Shown here: positions 44,744 to 54,149 of the stretch, piece by piece
How positions within the stretch are numbered: position 1 is the stretch's first letter
How the letters are laid out: the number at the start of each line of letters is the position of its first letter
Source: Gottschalkia acidurici 9a
GTDB lineage: Bacteria > Bacillota > Clostridia > Tissierellales > Gottschalkiaceae
Length of the DNA: 64,000 bases
Direction of reading: 5' to 3'
NCBI RefSeq assembly: GCF_000299355.1
Contig: NC_018664.1
Location: forward strand, 1,906,380-1,970,379
The notes under the pieces: generated by a model
What the model saw: the letters and a program-made list of their open reading frames with translations, nothing else
Databases searched by the model: none
What the model was told of the DNA's origin: nothing
Translations under genes and position numbers: made by a program

Positions 44744-45919
44744 TTACTCTTCTATTGTATCTAGTTCCATTAATTTCTCAATGCTTATACTATTTTGCTC
44801 ATTTGTTTGAGGTATTTCTATGTTAAGTTTTTCATTTATGCTTTTTATATTCGTTTTATAGTTAACTCCTAGTTTTACTATACCTGCTGTTGGTGCTTCA
44901 TTGTTCTCATCTGAAGCAAAAGCTTTTTCTATTTCAGCTATATTAATACTTAAGTCTATTGAACCAGCTTCATAAACTATATATCCATCTTTATTAATAC
45001 CGTAATCGATAACTATACCTTTATCTCCAATTACTTTTACTTTATCAAAGTTATCCATAAACTTATTGAATTCTGCTTTGAATTTTGGAAGATTTTCTTG
45101 TAGTGTTTTTAACTCTTTATCAATTTCTTCTTGTGCTAATACGTTCTCTGGATCTGTAACTTCCATTGCACTAGAAACTAGATTTATATACTCTTTGACA
45201 AATTCAATAGTTTCTTTGTTATCTAGAGAATAGTTTACTGAACTTCTTACAAGTTTTTTAAATGATGCATCATCAAGTTTAACTTGATACATAGATAGAT
45301 CTTTACCATTAACAGTACTATTTCCTTTAGATTCTACTAGTTTAAATCCTGGATCGAAATTTTTAACATAATTTTTTAAGAACTCATTAAGCTTAGGTCC
45401 CATATCTTTACTAAGATTCATCATCTTACTAAAATCTACTGGTGTTTCACCCTGGCTAAGTAATTTTTCAACATCATACACTATGTATTGTTTATCCGCA
45501 TTTTCTGGTCCGAAAGATGACATTAGCATTGATGGCATTTTTATAACTTCTACTAACTTAGGTTTATCTCCAGAAACATCTGAGTCAACCCATATTTGCA
45601 TGTCTGACTTCACGCCACCTATATCAAATCCTAAGTCTATTTGACCTTTTGCTATTGTTTGATCTTTGTTTTGAGTTACTTTTTGATTTACGTTGAATTT
45701 AGAATTATTTATACTATTTTTCACCATTTCAAAAGCTTGTTGATCTTCTTGTGAAAGGCCTTCTGCTTCTATTGTAAATGAAATATCTGTACTACTTTCC
45801 ATAGAAGTAATATCTTGAGATTTTTCAAATGCATTGTATAACTTTAGTTCTTCACTAGTACAACCTGTAAATGCTATTGCTAAAACTAATACTAATGAAA
45901 TAATTGATAATCTTTTCAT
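44744..45919 (-). CDS. Lipoprotein of unknown function
   Basis: 391 residues from the ATG at 45919 (GGAGGGG upstream; the longer start overlaps that site). Signal with lipobox LAIAFTGC, Cys20. The mature part is mostly alternating strands and helices with a DISFTIEAEGLSQEDQQAFE opening, reminiscent of the LolA/LppX-like fold used by other clostridial lipoproteins, but I see no decisive motif. Monocistronic, between terminators. Confidence 0.75.
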   Translation of the reverse strand: MKRLSIISLVLVLAIAFTGCTSEELKLYNAFEKSQDITSMESSTDISFTIEAEGLSQEDQQAFEMVKNSINNSKFNVNQKVTQNKDQTIAKGQIDLGFDIGGVKSDMQIWVDSDVSGDKPKLVEVIKMPSMLMSSFGPENADKQYIVYDVEKLLSQGETPVDFSKMMNLSKDMGPKLNEFLKNYVKNFDPGFKLVESKGNSTVNGKDLSMYQVKLDDASFKKLVRSSVNYSLDNKETIEFVKEYINLVSSAMEVTDPENVLAQEEIDKELKTLQENLPKFKAEFNKFMDNFDKVKVIGDKGIVIDYGINKDGYIVYEAGSIDLSINIAEIEKAFASDENNEAPTAGIVKLGVNYKTNIKSINEKLNIEIPQTNEQNSISIEKLMELDTIEE

Positions 45920-45996
45920 TCTCTTCCCCTCCATTTTTTTATGTACTTTGTATAATTATATACCACGTGGGACATATTGTAAACATAGTATTCTAA

Positions 45997-46028
45997 AATA
46001 GGAAGAAAGTAATTACTTTCTTCCTATT
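45997..46028. terminator. Perfect 32-bp palindrome, likely terminator of the Ytr-like operon
   Basis: AATAGGAAGAAAGTAA and its complement meet without a loop at 46012/46013. It lies about 130 bp past the last gene of the operon. Confidence 0.6.
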
Positions 46029-46158
46029 CTTATCAACTTTTTATTAAACTTAAAGATACTTATTCAGTTTACTTTTTATAAAAATGTATCTAAATTATAG
46101 CTATATGTCTTATAGATAATTAAATAGTACTTAATACTTCCTTTACAAATAGAGTTTA

Positions 46159-47124
46159 CTATTTATTGTTCTTCTCTATAGTTACTTCTATCATATGCTG
46201 CTTAGATTCAGTATATCTATCTACTTTTTCTATGTTACGATATTTATATTCTAATCCATCTGTAGATATTTTTTTATTACCTTTAACGTTTTGATTTATA
46301 TTACTTGTTATATCTTCTAGTACTTTAAAGTCTTTAGTATTAAACCTTAAAATACTTCCGATGTTTTTAAGTGGAGTTATATCCTTACCTTCCACGTCGA
46401 TGCTCTTTTCTTTTATTATAGATACTCTTACTTTTTCTATTTCTTTGTCTTTCGTAAATATCTCATAACTTACTTGTGGTGGTGTTTTTTTTAATACATC
46501 CTTTTGATCATGCAAATAGATTACATTACTTATTTTTATAAGATTTTGGTACTTTCCTAGTTTTATGTCTTGTAATAAGAAATCTTTTGCTTTTATGCTA
46601 TTTATTAAATTAAGGTATTCTTTATCTTTTATATCTTTTGTGTATATTTTTATACTTATATTATTTCCTATATTTTCGTTTTCATCATAGTACATTCTAT
46701 TAATGTTATCATTGTCAATGTATACTGATACTCGCCCAATAATAGCCGTTTGAACACCTTCTTTGCCTATATCAATCTCAGCATGGCTATCTATATAATT
46801 TCTAAGTCCTTTAGCAATAGTTTCATCTAATATATCTACTACTTTATTAAAGTATTCTTTTTCTTCCTTGCTTGAATAATTTCTAGCCACTATCTCATGT
46901 GTATATTCATTTTTATCTATAGTTTCAGCACCTAGGTTATTAATTTTTGTTATTACTTCATTTACTTCCTCTGGAGTATAAAGAATATTTTTTTGTTTAT
47001 TTACTATTTCTTCAACTTGTTTATGGTCTATTTCTTCAATATCTTTGATAGTTAGTATCCCATTTGTAGATGTACATCCTGTTAGAATTATGGTGCTTAA
47101 TACCATTAGACCTAACCTTTTCAT
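46159..47124 (-). CDS. Lipoprotein, last gene of the Ytr-like operon
   Basis: 321 residues with signal and lipobox (IILTGC, Cys16). Mature part is Lys/Ile-rich with HKQVEEIVNKQKNILYTPEE and a later DGLEYKYRNIEKVDRYTESK. Not recognised. It follows the ABC permease by 12 bp with AGGAGGG before the ATG, so it is probably an accessory subunit of that transporter. Confidence 0.75.
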   Translation of the reverse strand: MKRLGLMVLSTIILTGCTSTNGILTIKDIEEIDHKQVEEIVNKQKNILYTPEEVNEVITKINNLGAETIDKNEYTHEIVARNYSSKEEKEYFNKVVDILDETIAKGLRNYIDSHAEIDIGKEGVQTAIIGRVSVYIDNDNINRMYYDENENIGNNISIKIYTKDIKDKEYLNLINSIKAKDFLLQDIKLGKYQNLIKISNVIYLHDQKDVLKKTPPQVSYEIFTKDKEIEKVRVSIIKEKSIDVEGKDITPLKNIGSILRFNTKDFKVLEDITSNINQNVKGNKKISTDGLEYKYRNIEKVDRYTESKQHMIEVTIEKNNK

Positions 47125-47136
47125 ATCTAATCCCTC

Positions 47137-48237
47137 CTATCTTACGCCTATATTTGAAATCTTACGACTTATTATAAATCCTATAGATCCAGTAATAATC
47201 ATAAGTATATGTTGTGTTATAAAGTTTACATCAGTGAAATTATCAAAGAATATCTTTAACAGGGTTCCTCCAAGAAGTGCAGAACAAACAGTTACTCCTA
47301 TTATAAATATTTTTTTAGCCCCTTTAAATGTAATCATTGTATCTGAATCTTCAATTCTGCTTTTCTTAGTTAAAAAATATGCTAAAAGCACACTAGCTAA
47401 TGCAACGATAGCACATATAGCAATTTTTATTAGTATTCCTTCAAATACATATACATATGCCGTTCCCTGATACTTTTCTAAATCTGTAATTAGTGGGGCT
47501 ACTTGAGAATATCTAGCATTTATGTGATATATCCAAGGCTGTATATATTCTAGTATTTTATAACTTGCTCCTAGACTCTTAAAAATATAATTTCCATATA
47601 TATATTCTACCGAGAACAATATAAACATAGGTGATAACCAAGACAGTATTCCTATTACTATTCCACCAATTGTATTCATTACTAGATACTGAACCATGAA
47701 TAAAAACGTATAAGTTGCAGTTACTATTGAGTAAACGAGTATTAACAGAGTAAATACATTTGTTGTGCTATCTAATTTTATAAAAATATCTGGTACTATA
47801 CTTATGTTTTTACTATCATTTATCCATTCCATGTTATTTGTTCTTATAGCTAAAACCCCTATTACTAAAATTATAAAAGGTAAAGTATAGCTCATTATTC
47901 CTGATATTATCTTTGTTAAGTAATATTCACGACTACTTATTGGTAATGATTTTAAAAATCTTCCTACTTCTAAGCTTTTGCTGTCTTTAAACTGCATAAC
48001 TATCATTAGTACAATACCTATTCCAAAAGGTATAGATATTACTTCGTTTATTCCTCTTAAAATGTCTATTATTATATTACCATCGACAGATGTACCATAC
48101 TTTAACATCGATATATAAGAATATCTTATTCCTAAATTAAACATGACTATATAACCTATTGAAACTAAAGTAAAGTAAATTAGCATCCACTTCATAGTTC
48201 TCCATTCATGTTTAACTAATGCTTTATTTATTTTCAT
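47137..48237 (-). CDS. ABC transporter permease (YtrC/D-like)
   Basis: 366 residues with about eight transmembrane helices and no ATPase domain; N-terminus NKALVKHEWRTMKWMLIYF, typical of permeases paired with YtrB-type ATPases. The KSLEVGRFLKSLPISSREYY segment (ABC-2 style coupling region) is clear. It starts 2 bp after the ATPase stop with AGAGGGG upstream. Confidence 0.85.
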   Translation of the reverse strand: MKINKALVKHEWRTMKWMLIYFTLVSIGYIVMFNLGIRYSYISMLKYGTSVDGNIIIDILRGINEVISIPFGIGIVLMIVMQFKDSKSLEVGRFLKSLPISSREYYLTKIISGIMSYTLPFIILVIGVLAIRTNNMEWINDSKNISIVPDIFIKLDSTTNVFTLLILVYSIVTATYTFLFMVQYLVMNTIGGIVIGILSWLSPMFILFSVEYIYGNYIFKSLGASYKILEYIQPWIYHINARYSQVAPLITDLEKYQGTAYVYVFEGILIKIAICAIVALASVLLAYFLTKKSRIEDSDTMITFKGAKKIFIIGVTVCSALLGGTLLKIFFDNFTDVNFITQHILMIITGSIGFIISRKISNIGVR

Positions 48238-48239
48238 AA

Positions 48240-49126
48240 CTAAGCCCCTCTTTCTGCTCTAGCTTTACTTGTATATATAAATATTTCTTCTAGTGTTATA
48301 CCTACAGGCTCTATTATTATAGCTCCTCTTTCCTTAAGTTTATCCTCAAACTGTTTGCTAAACTTATTAGTTACTATATAGTAAACACTTCCAATATTCT
48401 CAATACTTATAACACCTCTAAGTGTATGTATATCTTCCGGTAACTTATCCTTAAATACAACTTGAAGTTTTTTAATATTTTGCTTTAAACTATCTACAGA
48501 AGACTGATATGTTACCTTTCCATGATTTATTATACTTACATCATCACATATTTTTTCTAACTCACTAAGGTGATGCGAACTAATAACTACGGTCATCTCC
48601 TTTTCGTGAACTTCCTCTATTAAAATATCTAGTATATCTTTTTTACTATAGCATCTAAGCCTGATGTTGGTTCATCTAGTACTAGCACTTTCGGATGAAT
48701 TGCTAAGTTTAGCATTAGAGAGAGTCTCATCTGCATACCCTTTGATAATTGCTTTACTTTTTTATTTACATCCAGGTTAAGTTTTTTATTGTAATTATCA
48801 AAACTTTCTTTAGAAAAAGTAGGGTATATATAGCTGAAAAATTCTATTAATTCTTTTATTCTATAGCCTGTAAAAAATTGATTTCTATCTGCTACATATC
48901 CTATATCTTTTTTAACATCATTGTTATCATATATAGTTTTTCCATCTATAAGTATTTCACCTTCATCTACTGTGTATATTCCTACTAGTGATTGGATTAA
49001 AGTAGTTTTACCTGCTCCATTTTCACCTATGAGTCCATGTATCGTTCCTTTTTTTATATCTATAGAGATGTCATCTAGTGCCTTAAAGTTTTCAAAACTT
49101 TTATGGACATTTCTTATCTTAATCAC
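48240..49126 (-). pseudogene. YtrB-like ABC ATPase, split by a -1 frameshift at A_AAA_AAG
   Basis: GTG at 49126 (AGGAGG upstream) opens a normal ATPase: Walker A GENGAGKTT, signature LSKGMQMRLS, Walker B VLVLDEPTSGLD. The frame then stops at TAG (48629-48631) after GLDAIVKKIY. One base back, the -1 frame continues KDILDILIEEVHEKEMTVVI, then H-loop SSHHLSELEKICD, to the normal end at 48240. The joined product is about 295 residues, usual for this family. The break is at six A's (48639-48644) followed by G, in the phase of the slippery heptamer A_AAA_AAG. It may be a lost base, a sequencing error or programmed slippage. Confidence 0.8.
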
Positions 49127-49130
49127 AATA

Positions 49131-49514
49131 TTAGTCCTCCTTTTTAATTTCTTTATAAATATTTTCTATTTCCTCTATAATTTTATTTTTATCAAATCCC
49201 ATATGGCTTAGCTCAATACAAATGTCTTTTAACTTTTCCATTGTTTTTTTCAACCTCTCAACATCTATTTCACTACTCTTAATTTCACACATAAAAGTAC
49301 CTCTACCCCTTATTGTTTCTATTACTTTTTGTCTTTCAAGTTCTTGATAGGCCTTACTAACTGTATTAGGATTTACAGTAAGTATCCCCGCTAGCTCCCT
49401 TATAGAGGGCAACTTATCATTTGTTTTTAAAATGCCTTTTACAGAAAGTTCTTTTATATTATCTATTATCTGTTCATAGATGGGCTTATCACCTCTTGTA
49501 TCTATAGAAAACAT
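49131..49514 (-). CDS. GntR-family regulator (YtrA-like)
   Basis: 127 residues: N-terminal GntR winged helix (KPIYEQIIDNIKELSVKGIL, LPSIRELAGILTVNPNTVSK, AYQELERQKVIETIRGRGTF) and a short C-terminal helical dimerisation region, the YtrA subfamily plan. First gene of a GntR-ATPase-permease-lipoprotein operon; YtrA-type regulators repress such operons and respond to cell-wall antibiotics in Bacillus. AAGGAGG precedes the ATG. The next gene starts 5 bp after its stop. Confidence 0.92.
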   Translation of the reverse strand: MFSIDTRGDKPIYEQIIDNIKELSVKGILKTNDKLPSIRELAGILTVNPNTVSKAYQELERQKVIETIRGRGTFMCEIKSSEIDVERLKKTMEKLKDICIELSHMGFDKNKIIEEIENIYKEIKKED

Positions 49515-49580
49515 ATTCTACCTCCTTTCTACCTTCATAGTTAAATTTACTAAAATATTTTTACTACATGTATTAACTGT

Positions 49581-49609
49581 ATTATACATAGTAGTACACA
49601 GTGTGTCAA
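49581..49609 (-). promoter_or_regulatory. Perfect consensus promoter of the Ytr-like operon
   Basis: TTGACA (complement of 49604-49609), 17-bp spacer, TATAAT (complement of 49581-49586). Confidence 0.9.
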
Positions 49610-49633
49610 GTGTATTATTTAATATAGTACACT
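49609..49633. promoter_or_regulatory. GntR/YtrA-type operator
   Basis: AGTGTATTAT (49609-49618) and ATAGTACACT (49624-49633) form an inverted repeat with one mismatch, resembling the GTGTA(C)TA/TAGTACAC operators of YtrA-type regulators. It touches the -35 box. Another GTGTACTA half-site lies within the spacer. Confidence 0.75.
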
Positions 49634-49648
49634 TTTTTTATAATAAAA

Positions 49649-49683
49649 CGACCAACTTGAACAATTATATTCCAAGTTGGTCG
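49649..49683 (-). terminator. rnz terminator overlapping its last codons
   Basis: 11-bp perfect stem CGACCAACTTG (49649-49659) with CAAGTTGGTCG (49673-49683), then TTTTATTAT on the minus strand. Confidence 0.85.
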
Positions 49684-50615
49684 CTTATAAGTGTAACTTT
49701 TCTATCTTTAAAATTCACATTATAAATATCCCTATCATAAGATACTTTAGAATTTTTAAATATTTTAATTGCATTATCTATATACTCTTCTGGACATCCC
49801 ATTGCTGGACTAAAGTGAGTTAAAACTAATTCTTTTACATTAGCACTTTTAGCAAGCTTAGCACTTTCACTAAAAGTCATGTGCTTATTTTTAATAGCTT
49901 TTTCTATATCTGCATCATCACCATAATTACCTTCACATATGAATAAGTCACTATCTTTTATAAAGTCCACAATGTTTTCTATAGGTCGTGTGTCAGTTAT
50001 ATAGCTAATTTTAATTCCTTCCCGTTCTTCACCGAGTACCATATCTGGAGTGTAAATTTTACCCTCGTACTCAACTTCATTTCCATCCTGAAGCTTATTC
50101 CAAAGTATTTTAGGAACGTCATTTTCAAAAGCCTTTTCTTTTTGAAATTTCGGACTTCTCTTTATATAAAAATTATATCCTATACATGGAGTTGAATGAT
50201 CTAGTTCTAGCGTAGATACTTCTATAGTCCCCTTAGAATCTAGTAATTTTATAGGTTCCTGAGGACTTTCTATTATATTTATTTCATAAGGTAAGTTTGG
50301 TGCTACGACTCTGAGTCCATTTACTATTTCAGTTATTCCTTCTGGTCCTATTATAGTAATTGGATCTGTCCTGCCACTATTACCTATAGTTGCCAATAGG
50401 CCTGGTAGCCCTACTGTATGATCTCCATGTTCATGAGTTATACATATGGTATCAACAGTCTTTAATCCCCATCCCAACATCTTCATAGATACCTGTGTTC
50501 CTTCACCACAGTCTATAAGTATTTTTCTTCCTTGATACCTAATTAATGCAGAAGCTAAATACCTATTTGGCATGGGCATTCCTCCACCAGTGCCTAATAT
50601 ACATATATCAAGCAT
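49665..50615 (-). CDS. rnz: Ribonuclease Z (ElaC-type)
   Basis: Metallo-beta-lactamase-fold endonuclease for tRNA 3' maturation. 316 residues. Zinc motif THEHGDH (His61, His63, Asp65, His66), later FICEGNYGDD, HMTFSESAKLAK and LTHFSP motifs. N-terminus LDICILGTGGGMPMPNRYL matches the family, although G-M-P-M-P for GSAAG-type motifs is a divergent variant. Monocistronic. Confidence 0.9.
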   Translation of the reverse strand: MLDICILGTGGGMPMPNRYLASALIRYQGRKILIDCGEGTQVSMKMLGWGLKTVDTICITHEHGDHTVGLPGLLATIGNSGRTDPITIIGPEGITEIVNGLRVVAPNLPYEINIIESPQEPIKLLDSKGTIEVSTLELDHSTPCIGYNFYIKRSPKFQKEKAFENDVPKILWNKLQDGNEVEYEGKIYTPDMVLGEEREGIKISYITDTRPIENIVDFIKDSDLFICEGNYGDDADIEKAIKNKHMTFSESAKLAKSANVKELVLTHFSPAMGCPEEYIDNAIKIFKNSKVSYDRDIYNVNFKDRKVTLISDQLGI

Positions 50616-50651
50616 TTATATCACCTTTTTTTAATATATTCATATTAATAG

Positions 50652-50704
50652 TATATGTTAATGTTGATGTTAAAGTAACCCTTAATGTCCAACATTAACA
50701 TATA
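50652..50704. repeat. 15-bp inverted repeat rich in GTTAA
   Basis: TATATGTTAATGTTG (50652-50666) pairs perfectly with its complement at 50690-50704; the 23-nt interior can extend the stem imperfectly. Lies between the DUF815 stop and rnz start. T-tail weak, so it could be a terminator or a regulatory site. Confidence 0.6.
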
Positions 50705-50755
50705 ATTTGTTCTAATTTACACATTCATATATTCATGTTAATGGTTAACCTTATA

Positions 50756-52126
50756 TTATTTATTCATTCCAATTTGTCCTTCAAGCCAGTCTACAAATTG
50801 TCTAGCTGTTCTTGCAGATCTACCATTATGTCTTTTCTCCCACTTTAAAGCTTCCCTGTGCAACTCTTCTTTATCTATTTTTAAGCTTCTATTTTCTACT
50901 ATTCCCTCTACAATTTCTAAGTATTCATTTTGACTAGGTGCTGAGAATACTACTGTGATTCCAAATCTATCTGCAAGAGAAAGTTTTTCTTGAATAGAGT
51001 CTGAAGCATGTACTTCTTCATATCTATTTCCAGACTGTAAACCTTGTCTTTCATGAAAATATTCTTTAACTAAGTGGCGACGATTCGATGTGGCATATAT
51101 TAACACATTTTTAGGTTTACTTTCTAAACTTCCTTCTAAAACCGCCTTAAGAGATGCATATCCTACTTCTCCATCTTCGAAAGTTAAATCGTCTATAAAT
51201 ATAATAAATTTATGTGGTTTACCTTTTAAAAGTCTTATTACATCTGGAAAATCCGCAAGATACTCTTTTGGTATTTCTATAATTCTTAATCCTTTATCAT
51301 AGTACTCGTTTAAAAGCGCTTTAACTGTAGATGATTTACCAGTACCCCTATCACCATAAAGAAGCATATTGTTTGCAGGAAAAGAGTTTATGAACTGTAG
51401 TGTGTTCTCAACTATAATTTCACGCTCCAACTCATATCCTATTAAATCAGATAATATTATTGGATCTGGATTGTCTATTCCTCTTAATGAACTTGAATTT
51501 GATAAGCGTTCCCAAGTAAATGCTCTAAACTTAGAAAACATTCCACAACCATATTTCTTATAAAATTCACTAAGTTCTTTAAAGCAATTACTCCACTGAT
51601 CACTTTTAGCAAAAGTATTTCTTATACTTTTTAAATGTTCACTACAATTGTCATAATTATGGTTGCTACCTACTTGCCATTCTGGAAGGTTTTTTATTAC
51701 TTTAGTTTCAAATTCACTTTCATTAAAATGCTCTATAGCATATGACTTTATAACTCTAGAATTAACTTCTCCTGCTAACATAAGGTGATCTAAGTCACTT
51801 TTAACTGCATTTTCTATGAATACTTTAGATTGAGATAAGTCCTTACTCTCTATTCTAAGTGAGAAGGGGTTTTCATCAAATATTATTTTATCTATTATAT
51901 AATCTTTTAATGACAATATAGGTTTAGAACCTAATTCGAAGAAAAAGTCATTATACTTATTTACGAATTCCCCTAAATCCATTTTGGCACTATTTAAACA
52001 TTCCAGAAGCTCAGACAACTTTTTGATTACTTCATCATTAAGTAAATTTCTATAAATAGAGATATTATCTAGTATCAATTTTAATTTTGTTACCTCATAA
52101 CTTCTAGATAAGTACATACCGTTCAT
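50756..52126 (-). CDS. DUF815 AAA-type ATPase
   Basis: 456 residues from the ATG at 52126 (AAGGGGTG upstream). N-terminal helical region with no recognised motif, then a AAA domain: Walker A LLYGDRGTGKSSTVKALL (about 258), Walker B FIIFIDDLTFEDGE, a YATSNRRHL sensor segment and the family end RSARTARQFVDWL. DUF815 ATPases are conserved in bacteria with unknown targets; a possible role is protein or cofactor remodelling. Monocistronic and divergent from the DUF2157 gene. Confidence 0.88.
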   Translation of the reverse strand: MNGMYLSRSYEVTKLKLILDNISIYRNLLNDEVIKKLSELLECLNSAKMDLGEFVNKYNDFFFELGSKPILSLKDYIIDKIIFDENPFSLRIESKDLSQSKVFIENAVKSDLDHLMLAGEVNSRVIKSYAIEHFNESEFETKVIKNLPEWQVGSNHNYDNCSEHLKSIRNTFAKSDQWSNCFKELSEFYKKYGCGMFSKFRAFTWERLSNSSSLRGIDNPDPIILSDLIGYELEREIIVENTLQFINSFPANNMLLYGDRGTGKSSTVKALLNEYYDKGLRIIEIPKEYLADFPDVIRLLKGKPHKFIIFIDDLTFEDGEVGYASLKAVLEGSLESKPKNVLIYATSNRRHLVKEYFHERQGLQSGNRYEEVHASDSIQEKLSLADRFGITVVFSAPSQNEYLEIVEGIVENRSLKIDKEELHREALKWEKRHNGRSARTARQFVDWLEGQIGMNK

Positions 52127-52316
52127 AAAAAACACCCCTTGTATTAATTTAAATTATTTTTAAAATTATATCATATAAACTTGATATTATCACTTGTTCT
52201 TGGGTACTTATTATTCATATAATTCGAGTTATTAAAATTTCACTAGTATAGTATGTGGATAAGTTTAGTTATTGATTATATAATTTATTTGGAATTTTTA
52301 AAAAGGAGGTAATTTT

Positions 52317-53396
52317 ATGGATAAGAGACTAGTAAGTAGACACCTTTTCAAAACTATAAGCAATGAATTAGATTTTTTTCAATCTAAAGGCATAATTAGT
52401 TCTTCTCAAAAATCATCCATGCTTTCTAATTATGAGTTGAAAGAAAAACACAATTTTATCCGTATTGTTCTTATAGTTGGTGCAATTTTACTAGGAGCTG
52501 GTATATTAAGTTTTATAGCTAGTAATTGGATTTATTTATCTAAATTATACAAGTTTCTATTAATAATTTTTTCAATTATAGGAGTAAACTTTATAGGGTA
52601 TAGGCTTGAAATAAGTCTTCCTAAGACATCAAGAACTCTGTACTATATTGGAGTGATTTCATATGGTGCTGGAATATTTCTTGTAGGACAAACCTTCAAT
52701 CTTGGAGGATCATTCCATAGTGCATTTTTATTGTGGTCTTTAGGTATAGTTGCAATTGGATTGTATTTAAAGGATATTATAATATTAACTTTTTCAAGTT
52801 TCTTAATGCTTATATATTCAAACATGTATTATTTCAGTCAAGGAGAAACCTTACCTACTATTGCAATAATTATATTGCCTGTATTCTACTATACTCTTAA
52901 AGAAACTAACTTTAGCAAGTTATATACTTTCTTTATAAATTTATTAAGTATTAATATAGTTACACTAGTATTATTGAGATTTATAGGCAATTTTAAAAAT
53001 GGTAGCTTGTATATATTACTTATAATGTTTTCTTTAGGAATTATAATGGTATTTTTACCTATAAAAAAAGATTTAAGATATATTACCAAACTTCAAGGTC
53101 ATTTAGTCCATTGGATTTCAGGCTTTATCCTAACATTTTCGAGCTTATGGGGAGTATTCTCTCACACTAGTGCAAATATATTCTGGGGAATATTCTACTT
53201 TATCTTTGCATTATTTCTAATGAATAGAGGAAGTCTTTTTAGTATTGCTATAGTCTGCTCCTTAATTCTAAGATTTTACATTGATATATCATATGACTTT
53301 CTTCCAAAGTCATTGGTATTTATGATAGGAGGACTAATACTTATAATATTTGGCTTCTATTTTGAAAGGCAGAGGAAGAAAGGAGAGAAAATCTAA
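52317..53396 (+). CDS. DUF2157 membrane protein
   Basis: 359 residues: a soluble N-terminal helix-rich segment (about 1-45; ELDFFQSKGIISSSQKSSML) then about ten transmembrane helices, first ones including IVLIVGAILLGAGILSFIASNW. DUF2157 has no known function. AAGGAGG precedes the ATG. The stop overlaps the start of the GDYXXLXY gene (TAATG), a pairing common in bacteria. Confidence 0.88.
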   Translation: MDKRLVSRHLFKTISNELDFFQSKGIISSSQKSSMLSNYELKEKHNFIRIVLIVGAILLGAGILSFIASNWIYLSKLYKFLLIIFSIIGVNFIGYRLEISLPKTSRTLYYIGVISYGAGIFLVGQTFNLGGSFHSAFLLWSLGIVAIGLYLKDIIILTFSSFLMLIYSNMYYFSQGETLPTIAIIILPVFYYTLKETNFSKLYTFFINLLSINIVTLVLLRFIGNFKNGSLYILLIMFSLGIIMVFLPIKKDLRYITKLQGHLVHWISGFILTFSSLWGVFSHTSANIFWGIFYFIFALFLMNRGSLFSIAIVCSLILRFYIDISYDFLPKSLVFMIGGLILIIFGFYFERQRKKGEKI

Positions 53397-54001
53397 TGGA
53401 AGATAAAAGATTATTAAAAAGAATAATTGTTTTTTCTATACCTATATTAATACTATTAAGTATGACTATTTCTCCCTTGCTTACAATATCACGTGGAGTA
53501 GATATAAAGCTAGAAACAAAGCCAGTTGATCCAAGAGATTTGTTTAGAGGTGACTATGTCGTTCTCTCTTATAAAATAGAAGATATTGAGTTAGATAAAG
53601 TCAGTAATGAAGTCAAAGATTATTTTAAAGATAACGAGCAAACGTATAGTACTCTTGCATTTGCTTTATTAGAAAAAAGTTTAGACGGATATTACGTTAT
53701 TAAAAATATCTCTCTTAAGAAGCCTGATTCAGGAATTTATTTAAAAGGAACTTTAAGTAAATATACTACTTTTGAAGAATCTTCAGAAGAAGAAGCTCCT
53801 GTAAGCGGACTTAATAGTGATTTCCCTGAAAATAAAGGGGAATATGTAGATGTATATACTATGAAGTATAATCTTGATAAATACTTTGTTCCAGAAAATA
53901 CAGGTAAAAAGTTAGAGCAAGACGGACTTAAAGGAGATTTAATTGCAACAGTAAGGGTTTATAATGGGAACTCTCTTCTTAGGAATGTTTCTATAAAATA
54001 G
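53396..54001 (+). CDS. GDYXXLXY-motif membrane-anchored protein
   Basis: 201 residues: one N-terminal helix (IIVFSIPILILLSMTISPLL), then an extracytoplasmic domain with the eponymous motif in DPRDLFRGDYVVLSYKIEDI and a C-terminal GDLIATVRVYNGNSL segment. The family is usually coupled to DUF2157/DUF4401 proteins, as here. Function unknown; a membrane complex with the DUF2157 protein is likely. Confidence 0.88.
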   Translation: MEDKRLLKRIIVFSIPILILLSMTISPLLTISRGVDIKLETKPVDPRDLFRGDYVVLSYKIEDIELDKVSNEVKDYFKDNEQTYSTLAFALLEKSLDGYYVIKNISLKKPDSGIYLKGTLSKYTTFEESSEEEAPVSGLNSDFPENKGEYVDVYTMKYNLDKYFVPENTGKKLEQDGLKGDLIATVRVYNGNSLLRNVSIK

Positions 54002-54013
54002 TTTGAAAATATA

Positions 54014-54060
54014 AATAACCTCATTACTATTAGTGATCCGCTAGTAGTGATGAGGTTATT
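54014..54060. terminator. Bidirectional terminator after the DUF2157/GDYXXLXY operon
   Basis: About 20-bp stem (AATAACCTCATTACTATTAG from 54014, partner 54041-54060) with two G-U pairs. Flanking A and T runs. Confidence 0.8.
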
Positions 54061-54149
54061 TTCTTAATATGAAGGTTGAACATTTCTTGATTTACTGAAA
54101 ATATTTATTATACAAAACCCCTTTATTTTGTAGAGTTCTATAATTATTT

